Assembly (NCBI RefSeq): GCF_001632805.1 | Contig: NZ_CP007220.1 | Location: 4,092,001 to 4,156,000, forward strand | Length of the DNA stretch: 64,000 nucleotides | Reading direction: 5' to 3' | Source of the DNA: Mycobacteroides chelonae CCUG 47445 | GTDB lineage: Bacteria > Actinomycetota > Actinomycetes > Mycobacteriales > Mycobacteriaceae | Shown: one piece after another, positions 27,584 to 37,257 of the stretch | Layout: each line of letters begins with the position of its first letter | Position numbering within the stretch: the first letter of the stretch is position 1 | Notes under the pieces: generated by a model | What the model saw: the letters and a program-made list of their open reading frames with translations, nothing else | The model's database searches: none | What the model was told of the DNA's origin: nothing | Translations under genes and position numbers: made by a program

Positions 27584-28399
27584 GTGACGACGCTGCCAAA
27601 ACAGCCCTTTGGACGTGACGCCTCCCTCGACGGCCAGGAGGTGGAGCTCGACTTCGCCCGCGAGTGGGTGGAGTTCTACGACCCGGAGAATCCTGAGCAT
27701 TTGATCAAGGCCGACATGACCTGGCTGCTATCACATTGGACCTGTGTGTTCGGCACTCCGGCCTGCCAAGGCACGGTTGCCGGACGGCCCGACGATGGTT
27801 GCTGCTCGCACGGGGCGTTTCTGTCCGATGCCGACGATCGGGCGAAGCTGGACGACTCGGCGAAACAGCTCACCGATGAGGACTGGCAATTCCGGGAGAA
27901 GGGGCTGGGCCGCAAGGGCTACCTGGAGAAGGACGAGCTCGACGGGGAAAAGCAATGGCGCACACGCAAGTACAAGGGTGCGTGCATTTTTCTGAACCGC
28001 CCCGGCTTCGCGGGCGGCATCGGATGCGCCCTGCATTCCAAGGCCATCAAGCTGGGTGTCGAGCCGCTGACGATGAAGCCCGAGGTGTGCTGGCAGCTGC
28101 CGATCCGGCGGACGCAGGCCTGGGTGGACCGGCCGGACGGTTCGCAGATCCTGAAGACGACGATTACCGAATACGACCGTCGCGGCTGGGGTGAGGGTGG
28201 CGCAGACCTGCACTGGTACTGCACCGGAGACCCGGCCGCACATGTCGGCAAGAAGCAGGTATGGCAGTCGTACGCCCCGGAACTGACCGAGCTATTGGGC
28301 GAGAAGGCCTACGCGGAGCTGGCCGCGATGTGCAAGCGCCGCAGAGGTCTGGGACTGATCGCGGTGCACCCCGCAACCGTGGCCGCAGCACCCCACTAG
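27584..28399 (+). CDS. cysteine-rich conserved protein (Rv0495c)
   Basis: A 271-residue soluble protein with a Cys-rich block ([12 protein letters not shown] ... DGCCSHGAF) in the first 80 residues and further single Cys residues at GACIFL, IGCALH, EVCWQ, WYCTG and AMCKRR. The pattern suggests a bound metal or iron-sulfur cluster, resembling YkgJ-type CxxCxxxCC proteins; that is inference. The start is the GTG at 27584. It is conserved in this position across mycobacteria. Confidence 0.85.
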   Translation: MTTLPKQPFGRDASLDGQEVELDFAREWVEFYDPENPEHLIKADMTWLLSHWTCVFGTPACQGTVAGRPDDGCCSHGAFLSDADDRAKLDDSAKQLTDEDWQFREKGLGRKGYLEKDELDGEKQWRTRKYKGACIFLNRPGFAGGIGCALHSKAIKLGVEPLTMKPEVCWQLPIRRTQAWVDRPDGSQILKTTITEYDRRGWGEGGADLHWYCTGDPAAHVGKKQVWQSYAPELTELLGEKAYAELAAMCKRRRGLGLIAVHPATVAAAPH

Positions 28400-28403
28400 T
28401 GCC

Positions 28404-29264
28404 TTACAGGCCGGCGAAGAGGTCGGTCTCGGGCGCGCTCGTCGAGACGCGGGTGTGCGCGAGCTCGAATTTCTCCGTCGGCCATAACTGTTGCCGCCAG
28501 GTCCAGGGCACCAGGAAGAACGGTCCGCTGGGATCGACTTGCGATGCGTGCGCCCTTAGGGCCTTATCGCGTACGGGGAAGTATTCGGCGCAGGAGACTT
28601 CGGTGGTTACCCGGCGCCCTCGCAGCCGTCTGGTCACCGAGCTCACGCGCCGCACCCAACCGGGGACCGCGACATCTCCCACTCGGGGATCCTTGGGCGC
28701 TGCATCAGATCTGCGTCGGCTGATAATCCGCTCCACTCGTCCCGCGAGCTTCACCATTGCCGGTGTCACCCGGACGATCTCGTGGAAGTAGTAGAGCTTG
28801 CGCACCTCTTCACACGCCTCATAGGCGGCGACGGCGAGCTGGTGACAGCGAATGTGGTCGGGGTGCGGGTAGCCGCCGCACTCGTTGTAGGTGATCATCA
28901 CGTCCGGCCGGAAGCGCCTGATCACCTCGACAAGGCGGGGCACCGATTCGGCCAGTGGCACCCGGGCGAATCCGTCCCCGGGTAACAGACTCGGGTCGAG
29001 TTGCAGGCCCGAGTCCATGAAGCCCAGCCAGTGATGTTCAACACCAAGGGTTTTTGCCGCGAGCGCCATTTCCTCACGACGCACATCCGACAGGTTCTCG
29101 TGGTTACCCGGCAGGTTCATCGCCGGGTTGAGAATGTCGCCGCGCTCGCCACCGGTGGCCGTCACGACCAGCACCTCGTGCCCCTCGGCCGCGTACTTGG
29201 CCAGAGTGGCCGCGCCTCGGCTCGACTCGTCGTCGGGGTGGGCGTGCACCGCCATCAACCGCAT
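28404..29264 (-). CDS. mycothiol S-conjugate amidase-like PIG-L deacetylase
   Basis: A 286-residue zinc amidase of the PIG-L/LmbE family, close in length and motifs to Mca. The zinc site is AHPDDE (His9, Asp12) with His137 in PHPDHIRCHQ. Mca cleaves mycothiol S-conjugates during detoxification. Here the gene follows a flavin monooxygenase and an SRPBCC gene, unlike the classical mca locus, so it may be a second copy devoted to this operon. I chose the ATG at 29262-29264. Confidence 0.82.
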   Translation of the reverse strand: MRLMAVHAHPDDESSRGAATLAKYAAEGHEVLVVTATGGERGDILNPAMNLPGNHENLSDVRREEMALAAKTLGVEHHWLGFMDSGLQLDPSLLPGDGFARVPLAESVPRLVEVIRRFRPDVMITYNECGGYPHPDHIRCHQLAVAAYEACEEVRKLYYFHEIVRVTPAMVKLAGRVERIISRRRSDAAPKDPRVGDVAVPGWVRRVSSVTRRLRGRRVTTEVSCAEYFPVRDKALRAHASQVDPSGPFFLVPWTWRQQLWPTEKFELAHTRVSTSAPETDLFAGL

Positions 29265-29319
29265 GGTGTCAGTGGACCACAATGCGCCTGCGGTGCACCT
29301 GCCCGGTTGGGGCTGCGGT

Positions 29320-29865
29320 TCAGCCGGTGCGCTGTGGGCCGCGCACCGGCAGCTCACGGGCGAGCCCGCCCAGGCCGAACCAGAAGATGGGCTTGAGGAT
29401 CGCGGCAACTGGGCGAATCGCGATATGCGATCCCGGAATGTTCGTGAGGTACCTCGGCGCACAGGCCAGTGTCCAGTCGACGGTGGCCTTGCCGGGATCG
29501 GACTCGGGAACCACGCGATACTCCTCGCACCACGACCCGAACACCGGCAAGGTGGCGTCCAGCGCCGTGTATCGCATGACGCGGGGGGCGTCGAAGTGAA
29601 TGATCTGCTCGTGTTGGGCGAACACCATCCAGGAGTGGATGTACATCTGAAAGTCCCGCACGGTGCCGGCGGTTGGTGTGATGTCCTGCGGATACCGGCA
29701 GCCCCAGACAGACGGCAGCCACGACCACATCCGGTCGCCCGACACCACCCTCCATACGTCCTCGGGTGGCGCGTCGAAAGTGCGCCGTACCCGGGTCACG
29801 AACGGCGCGGTGGCGAAGAACTCCTCGACCCCGTCGACCGGGATGGGGACTGCGTCAAACCGCAT
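29320..29865 (-). CDS. SRPBCC (START-like) family protein, copy 1
   Basis: A 181-residue polyketide-cyclase/START-like protein. The START-type opening TFDAPPEDVW, the strand SWLPSVWGCRY and the later TVDWTLACAPRY are diagnostic. A hydrophobic C-terminal segment may touch the membrane. Such proteins bind lipids or aromatic ligands. It overlaps the BVMO gene by 11 bp. A paralogue at 52757-53308 likewise follows a BVMO gene. Confidence 0.85.
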   Translation of the reverse strand: MRFDAVPIPVDGVEEFFATAPFVTRVRRTFDAPPEDVWRVVSGDRMWSWLPSVWGCRYPQDITPTAGTVRDFQMYIHSWMVFAQHEQIIHFDAPRVMRYTALDATLPVFGSWCEEYRVVPESDPGKATVDWTLACAPRYLTNIPGSHIAIRPVAAILKPIFWFGLGGLARELPVRGPQRTG

Positions 29866-31435
29866 GTTCGATCTCCTTCACAGGGCTGTTAATCCGTCTG
29901 AATTCATAAGCCCCCGAAGGGAATTGGACACTACGTCGGTAGGACTGCAGGACCGTCCACGGACGCACATAGGGGGTGTCACCCTGCGAGTTGATGAAAT
30001 AGCTGTTGGACCCCGCGCAGTTCACCGTGAAGTACCGATTCAAGTTGGCGCCACTGCGAGCGATGCTTGTCTGGAAGTCGTCCAGCGCCTCCTGGGTGAC
30101 CTCGACCCAGGTGGCTCGTTTGGCGCGAGCGAGTTGGATGACGGCCCCGATATGACGCATCGAGTTCTCCAGGATGTAGTGGAAGCTGGTGCCGGTCCAG
30201 GAGTACGGACCCACCAGCATGAAACGGTTCGGAAGACCCGGCACCGACGTGCTTTGATACGCCTGTAGCCCGTTGTCACGGTAGAACTCGGCGAGGTCGA
30301 ATCCCTTGGTGCCCAATACGGTTCCCACCCGGTAGGTTTCGGGATCGGAGAACATCTCGTATCCGGTGGCCAGCACCAGAATGTCAACGGGGCGTTCAAC
30401 ACCCGCCTTGTCGACGATGCCCGTCGGAGTGATCCGCTCGATACCATTCGATACCAATGTCACGTTCGGCCGGTTGAAGGTCGGTAGGTAGTCCGCCCCC
30501 AGCGTGCCACGAGTACACCCCGCTCCGAACCGTGGCCGCAGCTGCTCGCGCACCTCTGGATCATTCACTTTGTGCCGGAGCCAGCCGCGATACGCCCAGA
30601 GCGCCACCTTGTCGAAGATCGCTGCGCCCACCCGGAACAACGGCTTGGGAGTGTAGATCAGAACCCGCAAGCCAAGTTCTATGCCCGCCAAGGCAATCCC
30701 GTTGACCGTGTTGGCGAACCTGCGTCCTGCCAACAGCCGCTGCAGTGGGCGCGGCATCCGGAAGTCTGGCTTCGGGAAGTACCACTGCGGCGTCCGCTGA
30801 TACACGTCGAGGTGCTCCACCTCGCCGGCAATGGCCGGTGCTATCTGCACGGTGGAACTTCCCACGCCCACAATTCCGACCCGCTTGCCGCGCATGTCCA
30901 CATCGTGTTGCCAGCGGGACGGCACCTGGATCGCACCCGCGAAGGTGTCCAGCCCTGGGATGTCCGGGGCCGTTCGCGGGTTGATGTAGGCGCCTATCGC
31001 GCTGATCAGGAACCGCGACGAGATGACCTCGCCGTCAGCGGTATGCACCTGCCAAAGGTGGCTCTCTTCGTCGAATGCCTCTCGTTCGACACACGTACCG
31101 AACCTCGCGTGGGCGCGCAATCCGTGCTCGACGACCAAATCCAGTGCGTACTGCTGTATTTCGGCGCCGGTGGCGAAGAATCGCTGCCAGTCCCCCTTAG
31201 GCGCGAAGGTGAACTGATAGGCGACGGTCGGGATGTCGGCACCCACACCGGGGTAGGTGTTGCGCAGCCACGTGCCACCGAAATCTTCGTCCCGGTCGAT
31301 GATGACGAAGTCCTCGATACCCATCTCGAGCAACTTGATGGCCGCACAGATGCCACCCAGCCCGGCGCCGATGATCGCGACTTCGTAGTCGGGTTCGTCA
31401 TGCAGACCCATGGTGGGATCCACGGTTCGTTTCAC
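29855..31435 (-). CDS. flavin-containing Baeyer-Villiger-type monooxygenase, copy A
   Basis: A 526-residue class B flavoprotein monooxygenase. It has an FAD Rossmann motif (AIIGAGLGGICAA), a GGTW motif and a second nucleotide motif (VGIVGVGSSTVQ) for NADPH. The BVMO fingerprint segment reads FAGAIQVPSRW, with Val where the usual His stands, so it may be a divergent BVMO or another ketone or heteroatom oxygenase. The start follows a promoter block shared with the operon at 59 kb. Confidence 0.88.
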   Translation of the reverse strand: MKRTVDPTMGLHDEPDYEVAIIGAGLGGICAAIKLLEMGIEDFVIIDRDEDFGGTWLRNTYPGVGADIPTVAYQFTFAPKGDWQRFFATGAEIQQYALDLVVEHGLRAHARFGTCVEREAFDEESHLWQVHTADGEVISSRFLISAIGAYINPRTAPDIPGLDTFAGAIQVPSRWQHDVDMRGKRVGIVGVGSSTVQIAPAIAGEVEHLDVYQRTPQWYFPKPDFRMPRPLQRLLAGRRFANTVNGIALAGIELGLRVLIYTPKPLFRVGAAIFDKVALWAYRGWLRHKVNDPEVREQLRPRFGAGCTRGTLGADYLPTFNRPNVTLVSNGIERITPTGIVDKAGVERPVDILVLATGYEMFSDPETYRVGTVLGTKGFDLAEFYRDNGLQAYQSTSVPGLPNRFMLVGPYSWTGTSFHYILENSMRHIGAVIQLARAKRATWVEVTQEALDDFQTSIARSGANLNRYFTVNCAGSNSYFINSQGDTPYVRPWTVLQSYRRSVQFPSGAYEFRRINSPVKEIEHAV

Positions 31436-31503
31436 GGCACGTTCCTTCCATTACTTGCGGCGTACGCACGGCTCTTCCCCACCCGTCCCCCGCTCACATA
31501 TTT

Positions 31504-31536
31504 AATAGACTGACATGCCATTCACTAAATAACAAG
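31504..31536 (-). promoter_or_regulatory. conserved promoter block, copy 1 (shared with 59.1 kb)
   Basis: A 32-bp stretch (31505-31536) is identical at 29 positions to 59141-59172, with 21 contiguous identical bases at 31505-31525. Its core TGACATGCCA is a near-perfect palindrome centred on CATG. On the minus strand it lies about 70 bp upstream of BVMO copy A. It is either a promoter with an operator or an activator site common to both operons. Confidence 0.75.
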
Positions 31537-31654
31537 TCCCGCCGATCGCATGGTGCTGCGCAAACTCGCACATCACAGGCCTATGCGTGACCCGGAGTAT
31601 CCAGTACTATCCGTTTCACTAATTTTGAATCAACCGATGTGCACTGGAGGGACC

Positions 31655-32431
31655 GTGGGCAACCAGCCAGATCCGACGCTCGCCGAGACGTTCGTGGATC
31701 CCACCCGGATCACACACTCCCCCACGCGCGAGCACGGCTATCTCGACGTGCTCGGCCCCGAGGACGACGAGCCGGTGTCCCTGGCCAACCGGTTCATGCA
31801 GAGCCGGCTGCTGGCGGCGATCTACGAGCGCGCCTGGCGGCCGATGTTCACCCGTGGATTCAGTTATGGCGGCAAGAGCACCCTCAAGGCCCACACCGCA
31901 TTGATGGGCGAGATCGCCGGGCGCGGCGATCTGAAGATCCTCGATGTCGCATGCGGTCCCGGTCTGTACACCCGCGAACTCGCCGCACAGCTCGGGGACG
32001 ATGGCGCGTGTATCGGCCTGGACCTGTCAGGCCCCATGCTGCGGCGGGCAGTGCGCGACAACTCGGCCGAACACATCGACTACATCCGTGGGAGCGCCCA
32101 CGCACTTCCCTTCGCCGACGCGACATTTGACACCGTGGTGTGCCTCGCCGCGCTCTACCTCATCCCGAATCCTGAACAGGCCGTGCGAGAACTGTGCCGA
32201 GTCGCGGGACCAGCCGGCCAGATCGTGATCTTCACATCTCTGCGCACCCCGGCGGCATCGCTACCGGGCGTTACCGGAGCCATGCGCATCGGCGGCTTCC
32301 GCGCGTTCGGTCGCGAAGAAGTCACCGGCTGGCTACGTGCTCAGGGGTGGACCGATATCGACCAAACACTCACCGGCCAGGGACAATTCATCCGCGCCCG
32401 CCGTGAGGCCGCGCTGCGCATCGCGACCTGA
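31655..32431 (+). CDS. class I SAM-dependent methyltransferase (UbiE-like)
   Basis: A 258-residue methyltransferase with motif I ILDVACGPGLYTREL, acidic loop GLDLSGPML, and FADATFDTVVCLAALYL as motifs II and III; the C-terminus is typical of methyltransferase type 11. I chose the GTG at 31655 next to GGAGG; an ATG at 31637 is an alternative. It shares the 219-bp intergenic region with BVMO copy A (divergent), so one regulator may act on both. It ends 14 bp before the convergent EphD-like gene. Confidence 0.83.
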   Translation: MGNQPDPTLAETFVDPTRITHSPTREHGYLDVLGPEDDEPVSLANRFMQSRLLAAIYERAWRPMFTRGFSYGGKSTLKAHTALMGEIAGRGDLKILDVACGPGLYTRELAAQLGDDGACIGLDLSGPMLRRAVRDNSAEHIDYIRGSAHALPFADATFDTVVCLAALYLIPNPEQAVRELCRVAGPAGQIVIFTSLRTPAASLPGVTGAMRIGGFRAFGREEVTGWLRAQGWTDIDQTLTGQGQFIRARREAALRIAT

Positions 32432-32445
32432 CGGCGGATCGCTAT

Positions 32446-34269
32446 CTACTTCTTGTTGGGCACCAGCTTGATGAGGTCGGTCATACCCGCCTTGGACGCG
32501 AAGTAGCGGGTAAGGCCCGGCGCCAGCCGGTTGTTGAGATACTGCAGCCGGGCCTCGGGTGTCACGGGCACAACCTGCTTGTTCTTACGTACCGCGTTCA
32601 CGATCTGGCGCGCCACCTTCTCGGGGCCGTAGCGACGCATCGCGTAGGCCTTGTCACCAGCCTGTTGCATCCGCGCCTCTTCTTCGGCATCCACGCCCGA
32701 AATCTTGGTGTTGGCAACAATATTGGTGTGTACCACGCCGGGGCAGATGGTGGTGACACCGATATTGTTCGCGGCGAGGTCGGCGCGCAGGCAATCCGAG
32801 AACATGAACACAGCGGACTTGCTCGTTGAGTACGCGGTGAAGGCCTTCTGCGGGCTGTAGGCAGCCATGCTGGAAAGGTTGACGATGTGCCCGCCGAGTC
32901 CGCGTTCGGCCATCTTCGCGCCAAACGCCCGGCTGCCGTTCACCACTCCGAACAGGTTGATCTCGATAACACGGCGGAACTCCTCCGAGGGTGTGTCGAG
33001 GAAGCCGCCCGCGGCACCGACTCCGGCATTGTTTACCAGGACGTCGGGCACACCGTGCCGCTTGACTACCTCCTCCGCGTGCGCGTTGACAGCATCCTCG
33101 TCCGCGACATTGAGCCGGTAGGCGTGCGCCACACCGCCGGCCTCTTCGATGAGCGTGACGGTCTCGTTGGCACCGTCGAGGTTCACGTCCGAGAGCACCA
33201 CCTCGGCACCCTGTCGGGCGAATTCGAGGGCGGTCTCCCTGCCGATACCACTGCCCCCTCCGGTGATGACCACCAGCTGGTCTTCGAACGGCTTGCGGCT
33301 CTTACCCATTTCTGCCCTTCGTAATGCGCGGTCGGGCTCCTTGCCCGATACCGCGTCGATGAGTTCGACAGCCGCCGTGGCGAGCACATTCGGGTGCGAG
33401 AACGGCAGCCAATGGCCACCGTCGACTACCCGCCGCCATGTCCGCTGGTTCCATTTGAGCTCGTCGTCGTAGTTCGACTGACGCACCGCGGGATCACGGG
33501 TGCCGACAATCACCTGGACGGGCACACCGGTGTGCCGGTCCTGCGGGTGCAGCATCGCCGGTAGCGCGTTGGCCCGGTAGACACGCAATGTCCTGGTGAT
33601 ATCGCTCATGAACGTCGGCCCGAGGTGAATTTGCTCGACAGGTGCACCTTCGGCGACGGACAGTCCAGCACGCCAACGGTTTTCGTTCATGGTGAGCTTG
33701 AGCAGAACATTGGGAATGACGGGGGTCATGGATCCGAACATGTACAGCAACGAGCCAATCTGCCCGAGGGCAAGCGCCACATTCTTCGGAGTGGGACTGC
33801 CGAGTCGCGAGCGCACCCACCGGCTCATGTGATGCGCAGAGGGTCCGGACACGGAGGTGAACGAGGAGAACCGGTGTTCCAGGTCGGGATTGCAAATGGC
33901 TTCCCACATCGCGACACTGCCCCAGTCGTGGCCCAGGACATGGACGGGCTTGTCGGGACTTACCGTATCCGCGACCGCGACGTAGTCGCTGGCCATCTCG
34001 GCGAGCCGGAAGTCACGGAAGCTCTTGGGGTTGGTGCTCTTTCCCGCACCGCGATTGTCAATGGCAACCACCCGGAAGCGGTCCCTGAGCAGCGGCGTGA
34101 CACCGTCCCAGAGATGATGCGAATCGGGCCATCCGTGCACCAGCAGCAAGGTTTCCCCATCAGGGTTGCCCTGAATGAAGTACGCGACGTCGATATCCCC
34201 GTTGCGCACCACGTGCTCGGTGACGACGTCGTTCGTCACTCCGTCGGCGCGCTCTGTCGTGAGAGTCAT
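32446..34269 (-). CDS. ephD: EphD-type fusion: alpha/beta hydrolase plus short-chain dehydrogenase
   Basis: A 607-residue two-domain enzyme. Residues about 20-310 form an epoxide-hydrolase-like alpha/beta hydrolase with HGWP, nucleophile Asp115 in GHDWGS and His286. Residues about 328-590 form an SDR with TGGGSGIG (336-343), NNAG, and Tyr480/Lys484. This is the EphD architecture (Rv2214c). It could hydrolyse an epoxide or lactone and oxidise the resulting alcohol in one chain. Last gene of the seven-gene operon. Confidence 0.88.
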   Translation of the reverse strand: MTLTTERADGVTNDVVTEHVVRNGDIDVAYFIQGNPDGETLLLVHGWPDSHHLWDGVTPLLRDRFRVVAIDNRGAGKSTNPKSFRDFRLAEMASDYVAVADTVSPDKPVHVLGHDWGSVAMWEAICNPDLEHRFSSFTSVSGPSAHHMSRWVRSRLGSPTPKNVALALGQIGSLLYMFGSMTPVIPNVLLKLTMNENRWRAGLSVAEGAPVEQIHLGPTFMSDITRTLRVYRANALPAMLHPQDRHTGVPVQVIVGTRDPAVRQSNYDDELKWNQRTWRRVVDGGHWLPFSHPNVLATAAVELIDAVSGKEPDRALRRAEMGKSRKPFEDQLVVITGGGSGIGRETALEFARQGAEVVLSDVNLDGANETVTLIEEAGGVAHAYRLNVADEDAVNAHAEEVVKRHGVPDVLVNNAGVGAAGGFLDTPSEEFRRVIEINLFGVVNGSRAFGAKMAERGLGGHIVNLSSMAAYSPQKAFTAYSTSKSAVFMFSDCLRADLAANNIGVTTICPGVVHTNIVANTKISGVDAEEEARMQQAGDKAYAMRRYGPEKVARQIVNAVRKNKQVVPVTPEARLQYLNNRLAPGLTRYFASKAGMTDLIKLVPNKK

Positions 34270-34284
34270 CCCATGTCTCCGTTC

Positions 34285-35412
34285 TTAGATGTCCAGTACC
34301 AGTCGCCCGCCGTCGGCACGAGACACACATAAGAGCATCTGGCCTTCGGCGCGCTGAGTTTCGGTCAAGAGGGTGTCGCGATGATCGGGGTTCCCCGCGA
34401 GCACCTTGACTTTGCAGGTGCCGCAGAAGCCCTGCCTGCACGAGTACGGTGTGCCGGGCCGGGCCGCGAGAACCGCATCCAGTGCACTGTTCTGCGGCCC
34501 GACATCCAGCACCGGGCCGCCCCCGCCCAGCTGCACCTGGAATGGCACCCCATTCTCGATCGGCGGAGCCGAGAATCGCTCGAAATGCAGTTCTGCGCCC
34601 GGGTACTCAGCGACCGCATCGCGAATCACCTTCAGCATGGGGCCGGGACCGCAGCAATACACCGCCAGATCGGGATGCAATGGCGGCAGCAGATCGGCCG
34701 CCGTCGGCATCCCGTCCTCGTCGTCGGTACGGATGGTGATCCGCTCGCCGTATCGGGCGAGCTCGTCGCGGAACGGTATGGACTCCTTACTCCGCCCGGC
34801 GTAGGTCATCGTCCAGGGCAGCCCACGCTCTGTGGCGGCCGCCAGCATGGGCAGAATCGGTGTGATGCCGATGCCGCCTGCTACGAAATGGAACTGGCGG
34901 ACCCCGGCGTTCAGGTGACCGGTAGTGGCCAGCGGGAAGGCGTTTCGCGGCCCCTTGACGCCGAGCACGTCACCGACGCGCACCACGTCGTGCAGCTCGA
35001 TTGATCCCCCCTTGCCTTCGGGTATGCGTCGGACCGCTATCCGGTACCGGTACCGGTCACTCGGGTCGCCGCATAACGAGTACTGACGCACAGCCCCCGA
35101 AGGCAAGGTGACATCCAGATGTGCGCCCGGCCGCCACCTCGGCAGTTCTCCTCCAGCCACGGCGGCCAGCGTGAAAGCCACCACGTCCTGGTCGGCGGCG
35201 ACTACCGAACGTTCCCGGACAACCAGATTCAGTGAGCGGTTCACCCATGTGGGTTGACGCACGGGGCCCAACAGCGGGCTCAGCCGCAGCACGGCGGGCA
35301 GCGTCTTACCCAATGCCGCGACGGCGGGCGGCCCCACGACATCAAGAACCTTCATGCCCCAGCCCAGAGGGTGGCGACCCGTCGGGGCCGCCACCGGGAG
35401 TGCCCGCGTCAT
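34285..35412 (-). CDS. flavodoxin-reductase-type oxidoreductase with C-terminal 2Fe-2S ferredoxin
   Basis: A 375-residue electron-transfer protein. An FAD/NAD(P)-binding ferredoxin-reductase domain (about 60-280; RQYSLCGDP flavin motif) is joined to a C-terminal plant-type 2Fe-2S domain with Cys325, Cys330, Cys333 and Cys362. This is the class IA-like/VanB-type layout that feeds oxygenases. Its ATG overlaps the stop of the ferritin-like protein upstream (35409-35412), which strongly suggests the two work together. Confidence 0.88.
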   Translation of the reverse strand: MTRALPVAAPTGRHPLGWGMKVLDVVGPPAVAALGKTLPAVLRLSPLLGPVRQPTWVNRSLNLVVRERSVVAADQDVVAFTLAAVAGGELPRWRPGAHLDVTLPSGAVRQYSLCGDPSDRYRYRIAVRRIPEGKGGSIELHDVVRVGDVLGVKGPRNAFPLATTGHLNAGVRQFHFVAGGIGITPILPMLAAATERGLPWTMTYAGRSKESIPFRDELARYGERITIRTDDEDGMPTAADLLPPLHPDLAVYCCGPGPMLKVIRDAVAEYPGAELHFERFSAPPIENGVPFQVQLGGGGPVLDVGPQNSALDAVLAARPGTPYSCRQGFCGTCKVKVLAGNPDHRDTLLTETQRAEGQMLLCVSRADGGRLVLDI

Positions 35413-36293
35413 GCCGCGGCCGCGGCTTTGGCCGCCGGAGACTTGGCAAGATACGCGACCGCCTGTGCGGTGTCCCCGATCGATTCCGGAGTGAATCCGG
35501 GCCGCAGAAAGCTCCGGAACCCCTCCCCCAGGACACTCCATTTCAGCGTGGCCCCGCGCTTCATCGCCCGGTTCGTCTCGCGTAGCCACCGCGCCAGGCT
35601 CACCTTCGGCAGGTCCGGATCGGCACGTGCCAGCAGCCAGCTGAGCACAACGAGACCCACGGGGATTGTCGCACAGGAGCCGATGAAATACGCCAGCATC
35701 CGGGGGCGTCCGACCCCAAGATGCCGAGCAAGATCCCAAGCCACACTGCGGTGTTCGACTTCCTCCGCACCGTGCCAGCGGAACATGTCGGTGATCACCG
35801 GGTCCGCACCGTAACTCTCGAAGTCGAAGTTGAGTAGCCAGTCTCCCGCGGTGGCGGTGAGGTGCTCGATGCCCGCAATGATGGCGATGCCTTCCACCAT
35901 CACGCGATATCGCACCTTCGCCGGAAGCCGATCCAACTGCTGTTTGAAGGTGTCGAGCACGCGGTCGGTCAGGTCGTGCAGCGGCTGTGCATCGATACCG
36001 TGCTGCCCGAAGTACTGCAGCAGCGCTTTGTCGTGTGTGTCGGAGTGCAGCTGCTCCTGACCGATAAAACCGATGACCTCTTCACGCAGCTTGTCATCCT
36101 TGATATGCGGCAGCGCCCGGCCGAACACCTCGACAAAGAACAGCTCGCCGGCAGGCAACATGAAGTTGAGCGCGGACAGTGCGTGTGAGGCCACCGGCTC
36201 TTCCGGGATCCATTGCAACGGGGAGTTCGAGAAATCGAACGTGACGTTACGGGCATGCAGCGCCACGTCGCCGATGTCTGATGTGTCGTTCAT
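35409..36293 (-). CDS. ferritin-like 'metal-dependent hydrolase' (PF10118-type), copy A
   Basis: A 294-residue all-helical protein of the family annotated as predicted metal-dependent hydrolase (COG3687). It shows a carboxylate-bridged diiron pattern: Glu50, then Glu80-x-x-His83 with His87, a mid-chain Glu (134 or 143), and Glu178-x-x-His181. The pattern resembles diiron oxygenases more than hydrolases. The ATG at 36291-36293 has GGAGG seven bases upstream. It is translationally coupled to the 2Fe-2S reductase gene. Confidence 0.8.
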   Translation of the reverse strand: MNDTSDIGDVALHARNVTFDFSNSPLQWIPEEPVASHALSALNFMLPAGELFFVEVFGRALPHIKDDKLREEVIGFIGQEQLHSDTHDKALLQYFGQHGIDAQPLHDLTDRVLDTFKQQLDRLPAKVRYRVMVEGIAIIAGIEHLTATAGDWLLNFDFESYGADPVITDMFRWHGAEEVEHRSVAWDLARHLGVGRPRMLAYFIGSCATIPVGLVVLSWLLARADPDLPKVSLARWLRETNRAMKRGATLKWSVLGEGFRSFLRPGFTPESIGDTAQAVAYLAKSPAAKAAAAA

Positions 36294-36297
36294 CTGT

Positions 36298-37248
36298 CTA
36301 CCTCCTTGCTGCCGTGGGCTTTCGAGCCTCCTCGACGCCACCTTGGCGCGGAAGCAGATTCAGATCATCCAGCTTGCCCAGCGCCCAGGCTCCCCATCGC
36401 TCGGCTCGCTCGATCGAGAACGCCTGGGTGGTACGGCGGTTGATTCCCGGCGCCACTCGACCCAGGACATACCCGAGCCATGCCTCGGTGCGCACCGGCA
36501 CCACCGCAAGGTCGTACTTCACCGCGCGCAGAACGGCGCGCGCCACCAGGTCGGGGCTCATCGGGGAAAACGGCAGGCTGGCCGCGAACTCCTGCACGCG
36601 GAGCATGATTTCCTTACCCCGATCGACCATGGCTTGGTCCACGCCCACAGTTATCCCGTTGATTCCGATATTGGTGTTGATGAATCCTGGGCAAATTGCG
36701 CTGACACCAACGCCTTTCGGACCAAGTTCCAGGCGAAGACATTCGGTGAGCATCTTCACCCCAGCCTTGGACACCGAGTATGGAGCCATCACCGGCGTGG
36801 GCGTGAAGGCCGCTGCCGAGGCGATGTTGACGATATGCCCGCTGCCGCGTTCGACCATCTGCTCGCCGAAGACCCGGCACCCATGCACCACCCCCATGAG
36901 ATTCACCGAGAGCAACCGGTCCCAGTCGGCTGGGCTGAGTTTGAGAAATGCTCCGCCCAAGGCGATTCCGGCGTTGTTCACCAGCACGTCGGCCACGCCG
37001 TGGTCGGCGAGTACATCCCGCGCGAATGTTTCCCACTGAACCGGATCGGTAACGTCCAACTGCACCGCCGATGCCGTGTTGCCGTCGGCCCGGATCATGG
37101 CCGTGGTGGCTTGAGCAGAGTCAAGATTCATATCGGAAACGACTACGTGGGCACCGTGTTTGGCGAATCGAATGGCGGTGGCCCGGCCGATTCCGCTGCC
37201 TGCACCGGTCACCACCACCAGCTGGGGCTCGAGTTTGTTGAGTTTCAC
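36298..37248 (-). CDS. short-chain dehydrogenase/reductase, tandem copy 1
   Basis: A 316-residue classical SDR with the TGAGSGIG cofactor motif (14-21), NNAG at 91-94, catalytic Ser144 and Tyr157-x-x-x-Lys161. A C-terminal extension of about 60 residues beyond the usual core is basic and may aid membrane or partner binding. It is almost colinear with the next gene upstream, so the two are a tandem duplication. It probably oxidises an alcohol or reduces a ketone in the BVMO pathway. Confidence 0.9.
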   Translation of the reverse strand: MKLNKLEPQLVVVTGAGSGIGRATAIRFAKHGAHVVVSDMNLDSAQATTAMIRADGNTASAVQLDVTDPVQWETFARDVLADHGVADVLVNNAGIALGGAFLKLSPADWDRLLSVNLMGVVHGCRVFGEQMVERGSGHIVNIASAAAFTPTPVMAPYSVSKAGVKMLTECLRLELGPKGVGVSAICPGFINTNIGINGITVGVDQAMVDRGKEIMLRVQEFAASLPFSPMSPDLVARAVLRAVKYDLAVVPVRTEAWLGYVLGRVAPGINRRTTQAFSIERAERWGAWALGKLDDLNLLPRQGGVEEARKPTAARR

Positions 37249-37257
37249 CTTGGTCTC

